From: Micromussa lordhowensis
Taxonomy: Eukaryota; Cnidaria; Anthozoa; Scleractinia; Lobophylliidae
Length of the DNA stretch: 64,000 bases
Direction of reading: 5' to 3'
NCBI GenBank assembly: GCA_964020085.1
Contig: OZ026601.1
Coordinates: 5,543,835-5,607,834 of the forward strand
The translations under genes and the position numbers were made by a program. Under the pieces are notes generated by a model, which saw nothing but the letters and a program-made list of their open reading frames with translations, made no database searches and was not told the DNA's origin. Positions 1 to 13,040 of the stretch are shown here, in pieces. The first letter of the stretch is position 1. Each line of letters begins with the position of its first letter.

Positions 1-149
1 TATGACTATCAAAATTTAAACAGTCCGATACAGTGTAGGTGGTAGCTGAATAAATAAAGCAATATCCTGAGACAAAAAAGGGCCATGATATTATTATCAC
101 AACCTTACCACAGTTACAACATTTAATTATGACAAAAATCATCACTTAC

Positions 150-3100
150 TTTCTTAGTCCCATCTTCCTCTCTTATGCCAAGTCCATTGTAGTGGAAAGC
201 TTTAAATGGCTTTACCTCATCTGTAAATGAATCCTGCAATAATATTCAAAAATCTCCCTGTTAACTTGTCCCAGTTAGTGAATGTCCAGTGTGCAGGCTT
301 ATAGATGATTTCCAGTCCATACTGTTCACTCTCAAGAGTTGTTTACGCTTTGTGTTTTGCTTTACGTGTTCTTTCTTTCTCATATCATTTGATGAAACAA
401 CTTCGGAGCTGTAAAAATCAATGAAGCTGTAAAGTTGGAAAAAGAATTCGAAAGGTCTAAAAGATAGGGTATGTGATTTGTAATGAATAACATCAATTCA
501 CATTCCATCGAGTGGGAACTTATAATGTTTATAAACATTAGGGTGCTGAGACTGTGCAGCATGGACTGGAAATCATCTTTAAGACCACAAAGTCTCTCAG
601 CTTAAGCAGCTAACTAGTAGGTTAAGCTAATTTTCTTCTGAAAGATTGAAGCAACTGTTTAGTTTCAAGTTACATTGTATCTTTGATTTTAATAGTTTTT
701 TGATCCCATACCTTGAAGATCTGTTAGTAATGTTAGCCGCTTTGTTACAAGTAATTAGCATGAGATAACAACAACTCTTTATCCAAAATAGCAACACATT
801 TAAGGATACACCGTACCTCGCCAGGAAAGAACTCTTTCAGAAAATTCTGCAGAAGAATTATTCCCATGGAATCCTGATCTAGACGTTCCTTCATAAAGGA
901 TACACTGGTATTGAAAGAAAGCATAATGTATGAAAATAAATAACATTTATTTATTATATGACAAGGTAGTCTTGAGGTAAATCCGAGCATATTTCTGATT
1001 GGTTTTTTCTTGGTCTGAATTTTGCCATATGGAATGTTTCCAAGGAAATAGTCATAAGAGGTGTATTTTTTTTGAGAGCCATATGCATATAATAAACTAC
1101 TTATTAACCTAGCTTGCTTGAGCCATACTGGGGAATATTGGACCTAGCTATATTGCTTTTGTACAGTTTTGTTTATATGTCAAACTAGCTACATGTACTG
1201 TCCAAATTTGAGGGCAAACGAACAAATTCCCTATGACTAGCAGTTTTCAAAAGGGGCCCAAATGATGATTCGGATGCTCACATTTAAAGGTTGTGAAATA
1301 TTTGACACTTAATTATATTTTAAAATTCTAAGTATATAACAATTATTTCATGAGCCCAAGTTGGATATGAAGTGATAAAATAACCAACGAGCGCGTAGCG
1401 CGAGTTGGTTATATTCACTTCATATCCAACAAGGGTGAATGGAATAATTGTTTTACTAAATTCTCAAACCGGGTTTTGCTGCCGATTTTTATTTCGGCCA
1501 TTATACAGGGCTGAAGTTGAAAACTTTGTGCGGAAAATTTTAAAACTTGGCGCACTCTTTTCCATATGACGTAAAACTCCGACTATTGGCTCATAGTCGG
1601 AGTTTTTTAGCCAATCAAAAAGCTAGAAATGCAATAGTCGGAGCTGAGAATTTACTAAAGTGTGATAGCCAGCTCTATATTTGTTATAGGGGTTTTGGTA
1701 TCTACAGTTTCAACCAGACATGCTACATCGCTTGGACACAAGACACCTCAAAAGGTGTTCAAAAGGTATATTGTAACCTTAAATCTTTATACAGTACATT
1801 TAGTAGCCATCCTCTACAAAGTAGCAATGAGAAAAGACCAACTTCTGCATATTTTGGAGAACATGAGCCTTGGTGGCTACTTTTTCTTATCTCATTTTGG
1901 AATTGATCACTGGTATTACATATTTACTTTGAGCAGGTTTTTACACTATTGTTGTCCAGAATCAATCAAGATAACTGCAAAATTAGAACCTAAACCTCCT
2001 TGGTGTTGCAGTCGTCTTTGCTCCTTAATGTTGCTACTGATACACAAAATAAAACTGACTTACTATTCTGGATCAGAGACAAGTCCAAGATCTTCTAAAA
2101 CTTTTCCAAGATGATCACTTGCTATGAAGCCATTGTCTGTTCAAAAGTCACAAAACAAAGAGGACTCAAAAGGTTACTTCATGAATTTACCTCAAAATGC
2201 TGGTTTAATTCTAATGATCATACATTTTATAAATGAGTCTTGAGTCATGTACAGTCTGTGATACGTTTGTAACTATGACATGACTTTGTATGGTTTATAA
2301 TTTTTTTTATCATTTTTTGGCATTATTACCCTGTTGGTCGTGGGATTTAAAAACTCTAAGTCCCTTTTCTCTTTCACTTTCTGATCCTGTTAGACTTCTT
2401 TCCTGAAATAAACAATATTTAATGACAACACCATCATCCAACAGTTTTTAATAATTATTAATTTCTAATTTAAAAAAATTGTTTATTCATTTGTTTCTAA
2501 ACGTTCTTTCAAAACTTCAGCGAAACGAGAAAACGTTACACTTTTGCGACCACAACAAGCCACTGAACACTAATGGCTGATAGTGTGCAATGGCTCAGCC
2601 AATCAGATTACAGCATTTGCATAAGTATACTAGTAGAATTCTACTAATTATATAATTATATTATTGATATATAACATATACTGGGAGGTAAGAGGTAATA
2701 ATTATTCCTTCCTTACTCTTGGCATAATTATATATTTCCATATTATCTTTTAATTAGTTCATTAGCACAAAAGATCTATACGAACAGAACCACAAGTATA
2801 ACATAACAATACACAGTGTTGCTGAATGATTTATAGGGCACTTTGGAGACTGGAACATTCTGTGGTCCTATATGTTCAAGTCTTCCATTCCAATAACACC
2901 TGGAACTGTGCTTGAGACTCCCATGTTTGTCTCCCTACTTGAGCTTTTAATGTTGATAGCCAATTGCTCTACCACCAAAACAAATTATTTTCTAAAAGAA
3001 ATATTCTTGATCTTACCTGAGAGAAAAACACTGTAAGATGAGTTTCACTACCAAGCAGCCATATTGGAAACATTGGAGATTTTAGAAAGTTGCCTACCTG

Positions 3101-6100
3101 TTACAAATAAATACAGTGAAACCTATATTAAGCAGACACCGTTGGGACCCTCACTAGTGTCCGCTCTAAACAGGTTCAGCAATAATAGTTAATTATTAAC
3201 CCTATTGTAACACAGTGTAAGATCAAAGACTGCTTGTAGCATAATGTCCAGAAAGTTAAGCCATAGAAACTTCTGGAACAATCTACTTAGTTTTAAAACA
3301 ACATCGCTGAACAGTTTTAAAGGTGTCTGAGCTGAGCTTTTAGAAGTAAAAAGCCCTTGAAGTGTCCGCTGATTGCAGGTTTTGTGCAACAAAATGGCTT
3401 AATATTGGTGTCCGCATCCGCTTAACAGAGGTGTCCGCTGAATGTTTTATTGTACAGTAAATATGGGAAGAAACTTTAGGGACTTGAGCTGGTGTCCACT
3501 TAAGGTGGCTCAATAGGGTTATTGCAAGATCACGAAGCGCGCGCCAGTGACCTCAATCGAAAGTTGATATTCTCGTTCTTTTTGCTATTTTCCTAATCAA
3601 GGCTACTGAAACATAACAAACAAGGGCCAAAATTTGCTGTTCAACAGTCACCAGTCTGATATCAGCTTTTAGTATCAAATTAAAACTACTCAAACATCGC
3701 CATTTTTTGACGTTTGTTTGGCTTTGATTTCAATTTTCTTCAATTTCCTTCGGTAAAATTTTCTGATATGCTCACACCGGGTAGAGTCTGGCAAGAAGAA
3801 ACTTTTAAAATCGAAAAAAGTAGGGGTTGTCAAGGTAGTTTTTTCGTTTTTAGCATTTTTGTGTTTTTTAGGCTAAGCGAGAACCTTGTCTTACAAATTT
3901 TTCTGATAAATTGAAAGCAAGGAAAGCTAATAAGGAATAACTTCTCTGCCAAATCTTAAGGAATTTCACCGAAGGAAATTCGAGAAATCTGATAAGGATT
4001 TTTCTATTTTTTGACCTCAATGGTAATTACGTCATCAGAATAGGAACTCGCCAAGATCGCTATGTGAGCATGCGCGAGTTTTCGAACCACGCGGTTTTTT
4101 CAATAAGCGACTTGACAATGGCGGTGTCATCAAAATACACACAAGACCTTTCCGTCCAAATCGTTTCCTTTACGTTTTCTTTTAAATGGTTTCTCTGTTT
4201 CTTCTTCTGGGCTGTAATTTGAGCTATATTGTTGACTTGTTCGCTGCTTTGCATGAGCTTGCGTCAGCTAGCGTGCGCACATTACTAAAGCTCGCATCAT
4301 CGGTGCGCGCGCTCTTAAAACCCTATGGAGACACCTTAATAGAGGGTGTCCGCTTAATATGGGGTCCCCTTAATACAGGCTTCACTGTAGAAGCAATTAT
4401 AGTACACCTATACTAAATGAACAGACTGACCAACTGTTAACATTAAATGATAGGACTTTAGCTAAAAAGTTCTTAATAAACTTAAATTAAAAATTCATTT
4501 GTGGTTTATCTTGAACGCAACAGAATCAGTACATTAAAAGATATCAATAATAATAATTCTAAAAATTATTCAACTGCCTATAAAATAACTAAATTTAGAT
4601 ATTTATTATTAATAGGAAAAACATAAACCAAGATACATGTATTCTGTGTACATACACTGTTAGTACCTAAAAGAAAAGAAGGATTTTCAACTTACTTCAC
4701 AGTATCTGTGAGCTTCTAAAAGTGTTAAAAATCCTATAGAAGACTGTTCAGGAATACCCCTGAGTTCTGCAAAACAAAATTTACACATGTCATATACATG
4801 TACATATATCTTGAGGTCTTATGGAACTAACCTTAATACATTTAAAGTCCAAATCTACTAATTCATCAAGTCCTATTTTTGTCATATTGACAAAACAAGC
4901 ATTACAATGATCAAGGTTGAATACCACCATATTTTTTCATAAATTTAAGAGGGCTCTGATCCATTCCAACATATTTTAAGTAAAAATTTAATTACTTTAA
5001 TTTCGTTTTTTTTTTTTTCTAACTTTGAACTTGATTCTATTCTCTGTTTTGAAATTTTCACATTACAGATTAACTTTTACATTTCAGATATTTTTTTAAG
5101 AATTTAGGTGCGAATATAGTTGAAGATTTGAAAATAACAAGCTAAATGTGGGAGGATGCTTGACTAGGGTTGACTGTAATGATTAAATGTACCTACCCAA
5201 GCCTGAGAGAGTTCTTGATGAGTCCCAGACATTTGATACGCTATATCCAGTTAACATCAGGTTGATCAGAGTTTGACTATTTTAACAAGAAAGTAAGTCT
5301 CAATGACAATGATTGAAGGTAACAGCAAAAACACTGGAAAGCTCAGTCACAAAAAGAAACTTTGTATTATTTTGCGAGTTTTTATTGGAATAACTGTATA
5401 GGACAAAAAAAGGAATTTCTAACTTATGCATCAAACTATAATTTTCATTATGTACAGTTTGCATGTCTATACCTTCCATGGCCAAAATTTACATCCACTA
5501 GAGGTTCACCTACATCTTCCATTTCTAATTTGATAGTTTCTAAACCCTGTAAACAAACAAAAATATTAAAATAATACATTTTTTAATACAACTTTCAAAA
5601 TAACTCTAAACTGTTGGCAGCTGGTCTTTAATTTTATTTTAGGGCCACTTAGATGAGTGTTTAGCCATTGCAAATACAAGAGGGTAGGGAATGCATGCAA
5701 GGGTAGGAAATGCAAGTAGGGAATGCATGCTATGCCCATGTTTCGTCCCATTCCCTTTCAGACTAAAGTGACTAAAGCGTCTTGCCTCAGAATACCCACT
5801 GAATTTCGAGAGAAACACAGACTGCCAGCAATCTAATGATACTGTAATTTCTTCACTATAATTAATTGAATTAGTAATTGCATTAAATAATAATTTATTT
5901 CTCATATAGCGCTATTTACAACAAGAAGGTCAATAGCGCATTAAAATTAACAAATTGATGTCAGTTTTTCGTGTGTCAGTCCTGTTATTGATAAGGAATT
6001 TTGTCATAACATTGTCACTTGAAAGTAGCTGTGGATCCGCAGACTACTTTGACAATGTTAAGAAGAAAATCATAGTCAATAATAGGCCAGATTAATAGGC

Positions 6101-9100
6101 CAGATTAATAGGTCAAACTAAAAAACTGATGTCAATTTGTTTTTATGATAACAAATTGTCAAATTGTCCACTCTTGCTCATTGAAGAATCACATAAATTA
6201 GAAATTCATGTGTCTTATTGACAATGAAAATTAGCCAATGAGTGCGCAAGAATTTCTGCAGTTATCGTAAAACAACTTGTTTACATTTATTTGATAATAA
6301 CTCTTACTAGTCAAGAACTCTTTCATTTTATTTATATTATGAATGACTGAAAGTAACACACCTTTTTTCTTCATATTTATTTTTTAACTACAACTGTATA
6401 ATATTTGGGAGTTGAAGGGCAACTTAGCTGAGAGCCTTTAATTGTTAGCAGTTTAAATGTTCATGTTCAATTTTACTGGACTATTGCTGTTAAAGCAATA
6501 CATCAATTGATACTAAGGTATTACAGCTGTACCTTGGTTAATAATATTGAATAGAGAAATAAGAGAACACCAAATCGTCCTTCTAACATGGCTATATTCT
6601 TGTTAATAACTTGAATGACATCCTCAGAAGAACGACACTGAACTTCACTGTGAATACAAAATGAAAGTCAGTTCAAAAAACGTACAATAACTGGGCAATT
6701 TGCCTTAAAGTTTCATTTATTATAACTTCTCAAACTCATTAATAATTCATCAAGCTAAAACAAAGAAAATCACAACCGTGAAGGAGGTTTTGATACCCGG
6801 TCTTAATTAGCATAGATTTTGACGATTTTACCTCTTGATTTTCTCCTTAGTTTTTGCTTCGATTGAGAACATATATCAAACACTCGGGACAATGTTTCAT
6901 CGGCTATCCAAACACCTCGAATTTCGTCAAAAATACTCCGCTGCGCGTCGTATTTTCAACTCTCTTCTCGGTGTTTGGATATCCCGATGAAACACTGTCA
7001 CTCGTGTTTGATATATTACTTCAAGGATATTAAGTGAAACCCTCATTAATCAAAAGGCATCTACACTATGCAAACGTTTTGCGTGAGAAGTTCCCATTTT
7101 TCAGTGGTAAAGTTCTCAATCATGAATTTATATACATGTAGGTGTAGGCACCAGGTAAACATAAGAAAAACTGGGAGTGAAATGCTTCATTAACAAGATA
7201 TACCGACTGATGCACTACTGCAATGCATTAAAGAGATAATGTCAAGTTATGGACATACCACAGTTTTGAATGAAACATTTCACTAGACAATGAAGTAAGC
7301 TCTTGAGCACACACTGACTTGTGATAATCAGGCGAACTTGAATCTAGGACAAAAAGACACACTGGACATCAATATTCCTTTCAAATAATTTAATAGATTA
7401 ACGATGATTTCCAGTCCATACTGCAGTCTCAGTACCCTAATGTTTATAAACAGTATGAATTCTCACTCAATGGTATACAAATCAATGTTACTTGTTACAG
7501 CTGCAAAGTTTTTTCATCAAATGATATGAGAATGAACGAAGCATAAAACTTTCACCGCTTCGCATCCATAATGGCAGTTGTTTTGAAACGTTAAATTCAC
7601 TTCATGTAAGTAGTTGCAAATTGTTTACATTTTGTGATGTTTTATATGAAACAAAACAAAAAACGCAAACAAACTCTCAAGAGTGCACAGTACGAACTGG
7701 AAATCATCTTTAATACACGATGTACTAGTGGCAGTGGCAAGAACTTTATATGAAGATGTGTATGTTGCTTTAAACAAAATAATTTACGATTTTAGAGAAT
7801 CAAAGTGAAACTGAGATAAGTACTAAGGCCTGGTCCAAATGACGCTCCACTCTTGTGCTGAACCAAACTTGACTAAGTTCGACTTTGGAGGGACAGCTGA
7901 TTCAGACGGCATATTTGCATCTAACTTAATTCAGAAAGCCCATGGTAAACAATAATGCAAAAAGGGCGTATATCAGTTTTTTAGCGGATTTTCATTTTCT
8001 GCAGGATCAAGCTAATTTTTGGCAGACTGACTTGTGTTGACATGAAAAACACTGTTCCGTAATTGATTTTGTTGGTTTGCGCTTCGTTTTCGAGAAATAA
8101 CGTATGCAAAAAAACTCAGTCTTTGAAGAACAAAAGAAACCTTTTGTTTCACAAACTGAGATGCTCAATTCACTAAAAAAACAAAACAAAAATAGTTAAA
8201 AAGTTAAATGTTGATTTCACGAGAATACTAGACTGCGAGCAGTCTCTCTTTTCCTCGAAACTCCGTGGGGAAAAACGGAAGGAAGAACGCAAAACAATAA
8301 AAGGGGGACTGCAATGTGATATATAAGCGGCGGAGCCGCGAGCCGTGTCCGACGCCCGCGCTACTTACGGCTCGCAGCTTTGCATATCACGCTCGCGCGC
8401 TCATGTTGATTTCCGTTCTTCCTTCCGTTTTTCTCTACGAATTTTCGAGCAAAAGAGAGACCGCTCGCAGTCTACGACAATAAGCGATCGCAGAGATGCT
8501 CTTTTGACTTACGGCAGACCAAAATGTTGACTTCGTGAAGCCTTCAAGGTTAGGGTTCTGTCCCATGATCCCAGAAGTTTGAAAGACTACAAATCATGCC
8601 GATTTGAAATCAAATTTATGCTATAATCGATTGCTACTTGTTGTCCATTATCTGTGTGAATATCCCTGTGTCAATAACTTCCAAAAATCCACTTCCTCTT
8701 ACGGTATGTTGCTGTTTACCAGGCCACCAAACCAATGAAACGTCCACTGAGCGCGATCGCAATGCATGCTGGGAAGGGTCCTTTCACCTTGTGCATACAC
8801 AACCACATTCCCATTGATGCAAGACATTTTATAAGTCTAAAACCAGTTCCTCGCTTTCCAAACTTTGACACCAGCAACGCTTAGCAAATGAGCCACAACT
8901 CAAGAGAAGCATTTTTTCTTGGGCAAGAACTGCTCTTGGACTTTGCTGCCTGGATCGACCTGACTTCAAGCAACGATAACATGAGTATATCCTTGCTCGA
9001 ACATCAGAGCACATTTTGGTTCTTTAAAAGGTGCTGGTGACTTACGGGTTTATCAAGGCCTTATGATGCCTCTCAACCACCAGGCAGGCATGCAAGGTAC

Positions 9101-12100
9101 TTTAAAACAAGGCTTAAAATATTAGTCGACAGAGCTCCAAGGCAGCACTATTTCCTTTTGACGCTCGATCAATTCACGTGTTGTGTTTCACGTCACAATA
9201 ACCGATGTAAACAAATCCGTTCCCAGATTTCCGCTCATGTGCTATTTTCCCTTGACTCAAAAGAAAGTGCAGCTAAGATTCTGTGGGATTTGATTTTGAC
9301 TTCGCACACTTAGAAGAAATGCTTCATTAACAACACTTAGATGCCGCTTAGAAGACTGAGTTTTTTGCATACGTTATTTCTCGAAAACGAAGTGCAAACC
9401 AACAAAATCAATTACGGAACAATGTTTTTCATGTCAACACAAGTCAGTCTGCCAAAAATTAGCTTGATCCTGCAGAAAATGAAAATCTGCTAAAAACCGA
9501 CATACGCCCTTTTTGCACGAAGCCCTTCAATTATGCCGTTATTTATTTAATTATTTATGCCATTGTCATGACATCACTCTTTGTTGGCTCCAGTCTCTTT
9601 CTGTCAAAAACCAAGTATCCCCATTTGCAACCCTTTAAAGTAGGACAGAGGGTCCTACTCGGAACAGTAGATTGTTGTGAGTTGATGCTTGGTTAAGACT
9701 GGGAATTTCAGTTTTAATTAACACAGAACCAGTGGCAAAACTGTTGTCGTGGCAATGGCACAATGGATGTCATTTTCTTTTGATGTACATATCTGGTGCT
9801 AAGTTTGAAGAACAGCATTCTAATGTTTCTAGAGATATTCTGGTTCAGAATTTTACCTTTTTAGTAGAACAATATTTATGACATCATTGCTTTCCTCGTT
9901 TGCATAATAAGGTAAGGTAAAGTCTTCATGTGAGCCAAGTGGCTCATTAGGCCGGAGCTTATCCTTGTTTCAGTAGCATGAAGCGACTAGGAATGTTTCT
10001 ACTCCCCCTGGATGGAATGCTAGTCCATTGCAGGGTTACCCATTTATACACCTGGGTGTAGAGAGGCACTGTGAGAGTAAAGTGTCTTACCCAAGAACAC
10101 AACACAATGTCCCCGGCCAGGGCTCGAACCCGGAGTGCTTTCTCTGGATTCGAGCGCACTAACCACGAGGCCACAATAATACAAAAACGTAAATATCTCT
10201 AAAACAATTATTTTGAAAAGCCTTTCAAATAAGCTGCAATTATTTTTTACTTCATAGGCACTTTATTATTGTTTGTCCTTCAGTTTTGAGTTTGAAACAT
10301 GAAACATAAGCTGTGAAAAACATTTTTATACAAGAAAAATTAATACAACTTTTTAATCCTGAGTTAGCGTTAACCGGCTTTTGAACAACTCAGCCCTGCA
10401 GTGATTATTGTAAGATAAGTAGTTTAGGTAAACATATTACATGTCAGTTAAATTTTCAAAATTACTTTGTTATAAGTAGAAAACACAATTTTACAGTAAC
10501 AAGAACAACTCTGGAGCATAAGGGGTTCAACTTTACCGAGCACTCCATGAAAACTCTGGCAGAGTTCAATGGAAACAAGTTATACCTGGGCTATTGGATG
10601 AAGTATGTTCCTCTGTGCTTTCCGTGTCTGGTCTTTCAGCCATCATGCATGATGTGAAGACTAAGTGATCCCTGAGAAATACCAGCGTAAATGTCTCAGA
10701 TTTGACATTGCTAAGCATCTCACAAAGAGAACAAACAAGAAACTGTCTTGCTTGCTCATCTGTTGAATTTAACAGAACCAGGTGCCACATTATAGAATTT
10801 CTATTTAATCAAAAGGTATCAATAATTGTTCTCAAAAGGAAATTAACAATGTGCATTAGAGTGGTTTTCAGCTGAATATAAAAAGAAATTCACATCTACA
10901 TTCAATTGGTTTTGAATTACTAGGTTAAGCAATAATGACTCACTTGCACATGCTTTCTAATGCTTGCAATACCTACACGTAATTACGTCAAGTTTTGATT
11001 GATACACTCAGGGCTTGTCTGGATTATACTTTGTGATTGGCCAAAGTGATCAACTTGGTTTGGTTTTACGACACTCAGTTGAATTTAACTGCTTGAAATT
11101 CAATAATTTGGGAGATCACTGGTGACCTAGTGTATAACAAGGGCAATATTCAGCAAAGCACTGCCCTTTCTTGGTTTGGGTTCTAAGGCACAAAGCAGAT
11201 GGTAAAATTGCTTCACTTCCTGTTGGAAGAAGTGCTAGACGTCTAGTACATATATCTTACTAGACGTTTTGGTGTGCAGTATCGCTGTATATTTTTACAA
11301 GTTGTGCAGGATTTTGACGAGCCAGTAGGGCGAGTCAAAATACAAACAACGAGTAAATATATACAGCGATACTACACACCAAAACGTCTAATTAGAGATT
11401 TATTATCCAACAATTTATTTTCCCAAAATTCTGACTTGCCAAGGTTTCGAACCGGGAGGAATGAGACGAGTACAAATATCTGATATTTGTAATATCTGAT
11501 ATTTGTAAACGTTTTGCCCGTTATTTGTACTCTAGGAAGCAGAGTTGGATAATAAATGTCATTATTTGGCAATATTATTTGGGAGGTGCAGGAACAAATT
11601 CAATTGTGCCCATTAATACAATTGAACTGAATAGCTTTAAACTGAAAGACATTATGTAGCATTTGATATTAAAATTACACTTACAGTAAACCAACCTGTT
11701 AATTGCCTCCAGTTATCAGGAGCTTGTGTTTCTTCAACAAAGAGAATATTTTTTAAAATATATGCCTGAAAATTAAAAATAAAATTGTCAGTCGCTCATA
11801 CTGCCAGGATTATTTTGGAATGCATGACTTGGCATAGAAGGAGTTATTACAAGGAGTCACTTGATACGTATCAGTAATCAAAAAATCTCACACATATACA
11901 TGTAAGAACACCAATATTAGTCAAAACTGGCTACCCTCCCGGAGTTCCATGCCAGACTTTTCTCACTCTTGTAATTCTGGCAATCATTTTCCTTGGTACT
12001 GATTTTATGTTAACTGTATGGGGCGAGTTTAGAATGCAAATGGACAAAATTCCACTAAGGCTAGCCTAAATAAACCTACATATATAAATTAATAGCACTC

Positions 12101-12749
12101 TGGTTAGCCTGGATAACACTCTGGTTAGCCTAAATAGTGCTCAGGTTAGCTTTAATAGCACTCAGGTTAATTGAAATATCACTGACTTGAAGGTGCTTAG
12201 CTCTCAATAATTATTGTATGGGTTAACTGCATCCCACATTGTTGAGTGCTATTTCACCATTTCGTGTTTTAAACACACCCAACTGCATGGATTGAGTGAT
12301 GTAGTCCTACATGTATTACAGGTAAGGGTTCTGTAGAAATGCCTTTTTTTAGTAACCTGGACAGATGCTATAATAGCACAAGGTCCTCCTTGTTCCTGAA
12401 TAAGAGCACTTGGTTCCTTCATAGAAAAGATAAAACCTAAAGGTAACACCACAAATCATCAGAATAAATGTTATTGCCATTCAGAGATCATCAACAAATG
12501 ATGTTACATCTGGCAGCGTTTAAGCCCCATCGTTAACAATCCTTTCAAACCAGCCTCCTGCCTCAACTCCAGACTACACACTTGTTATAACTTATTGCTC
12601 AATTTGATTATTTTACAGTCTTTAAAACATACACAATTTTTTGACCTGAAGGTAATGTTGTTGTTGAGCTGTGAAATTCCTCCACGAGTTTTAACATGTT
12701 CCAAGACAACAAATGACACTGTTAATATGGCTTTATAGTCTAATTTCAA

Positions 12750-12783
<34 letters not shown>

Positions 12784-12928
12784 GAGAGTTTTCATTGGCT
12801 TAGCCATCATGGTATATGAGCCATTATACCATGATCTACAAAAATGGCGAGCGTATGCATGATTTTTTGGGCCTTTTTATTTTAATTGTAGTCTAGTTTT
12901 CTATATTTTGAGGGCGTTTTTAATAAAA

Positions 12929-12965
<37 letters not shown>

Positions 12966-12966
12966 T

Positions 12967-13040
<74 letters not shown>

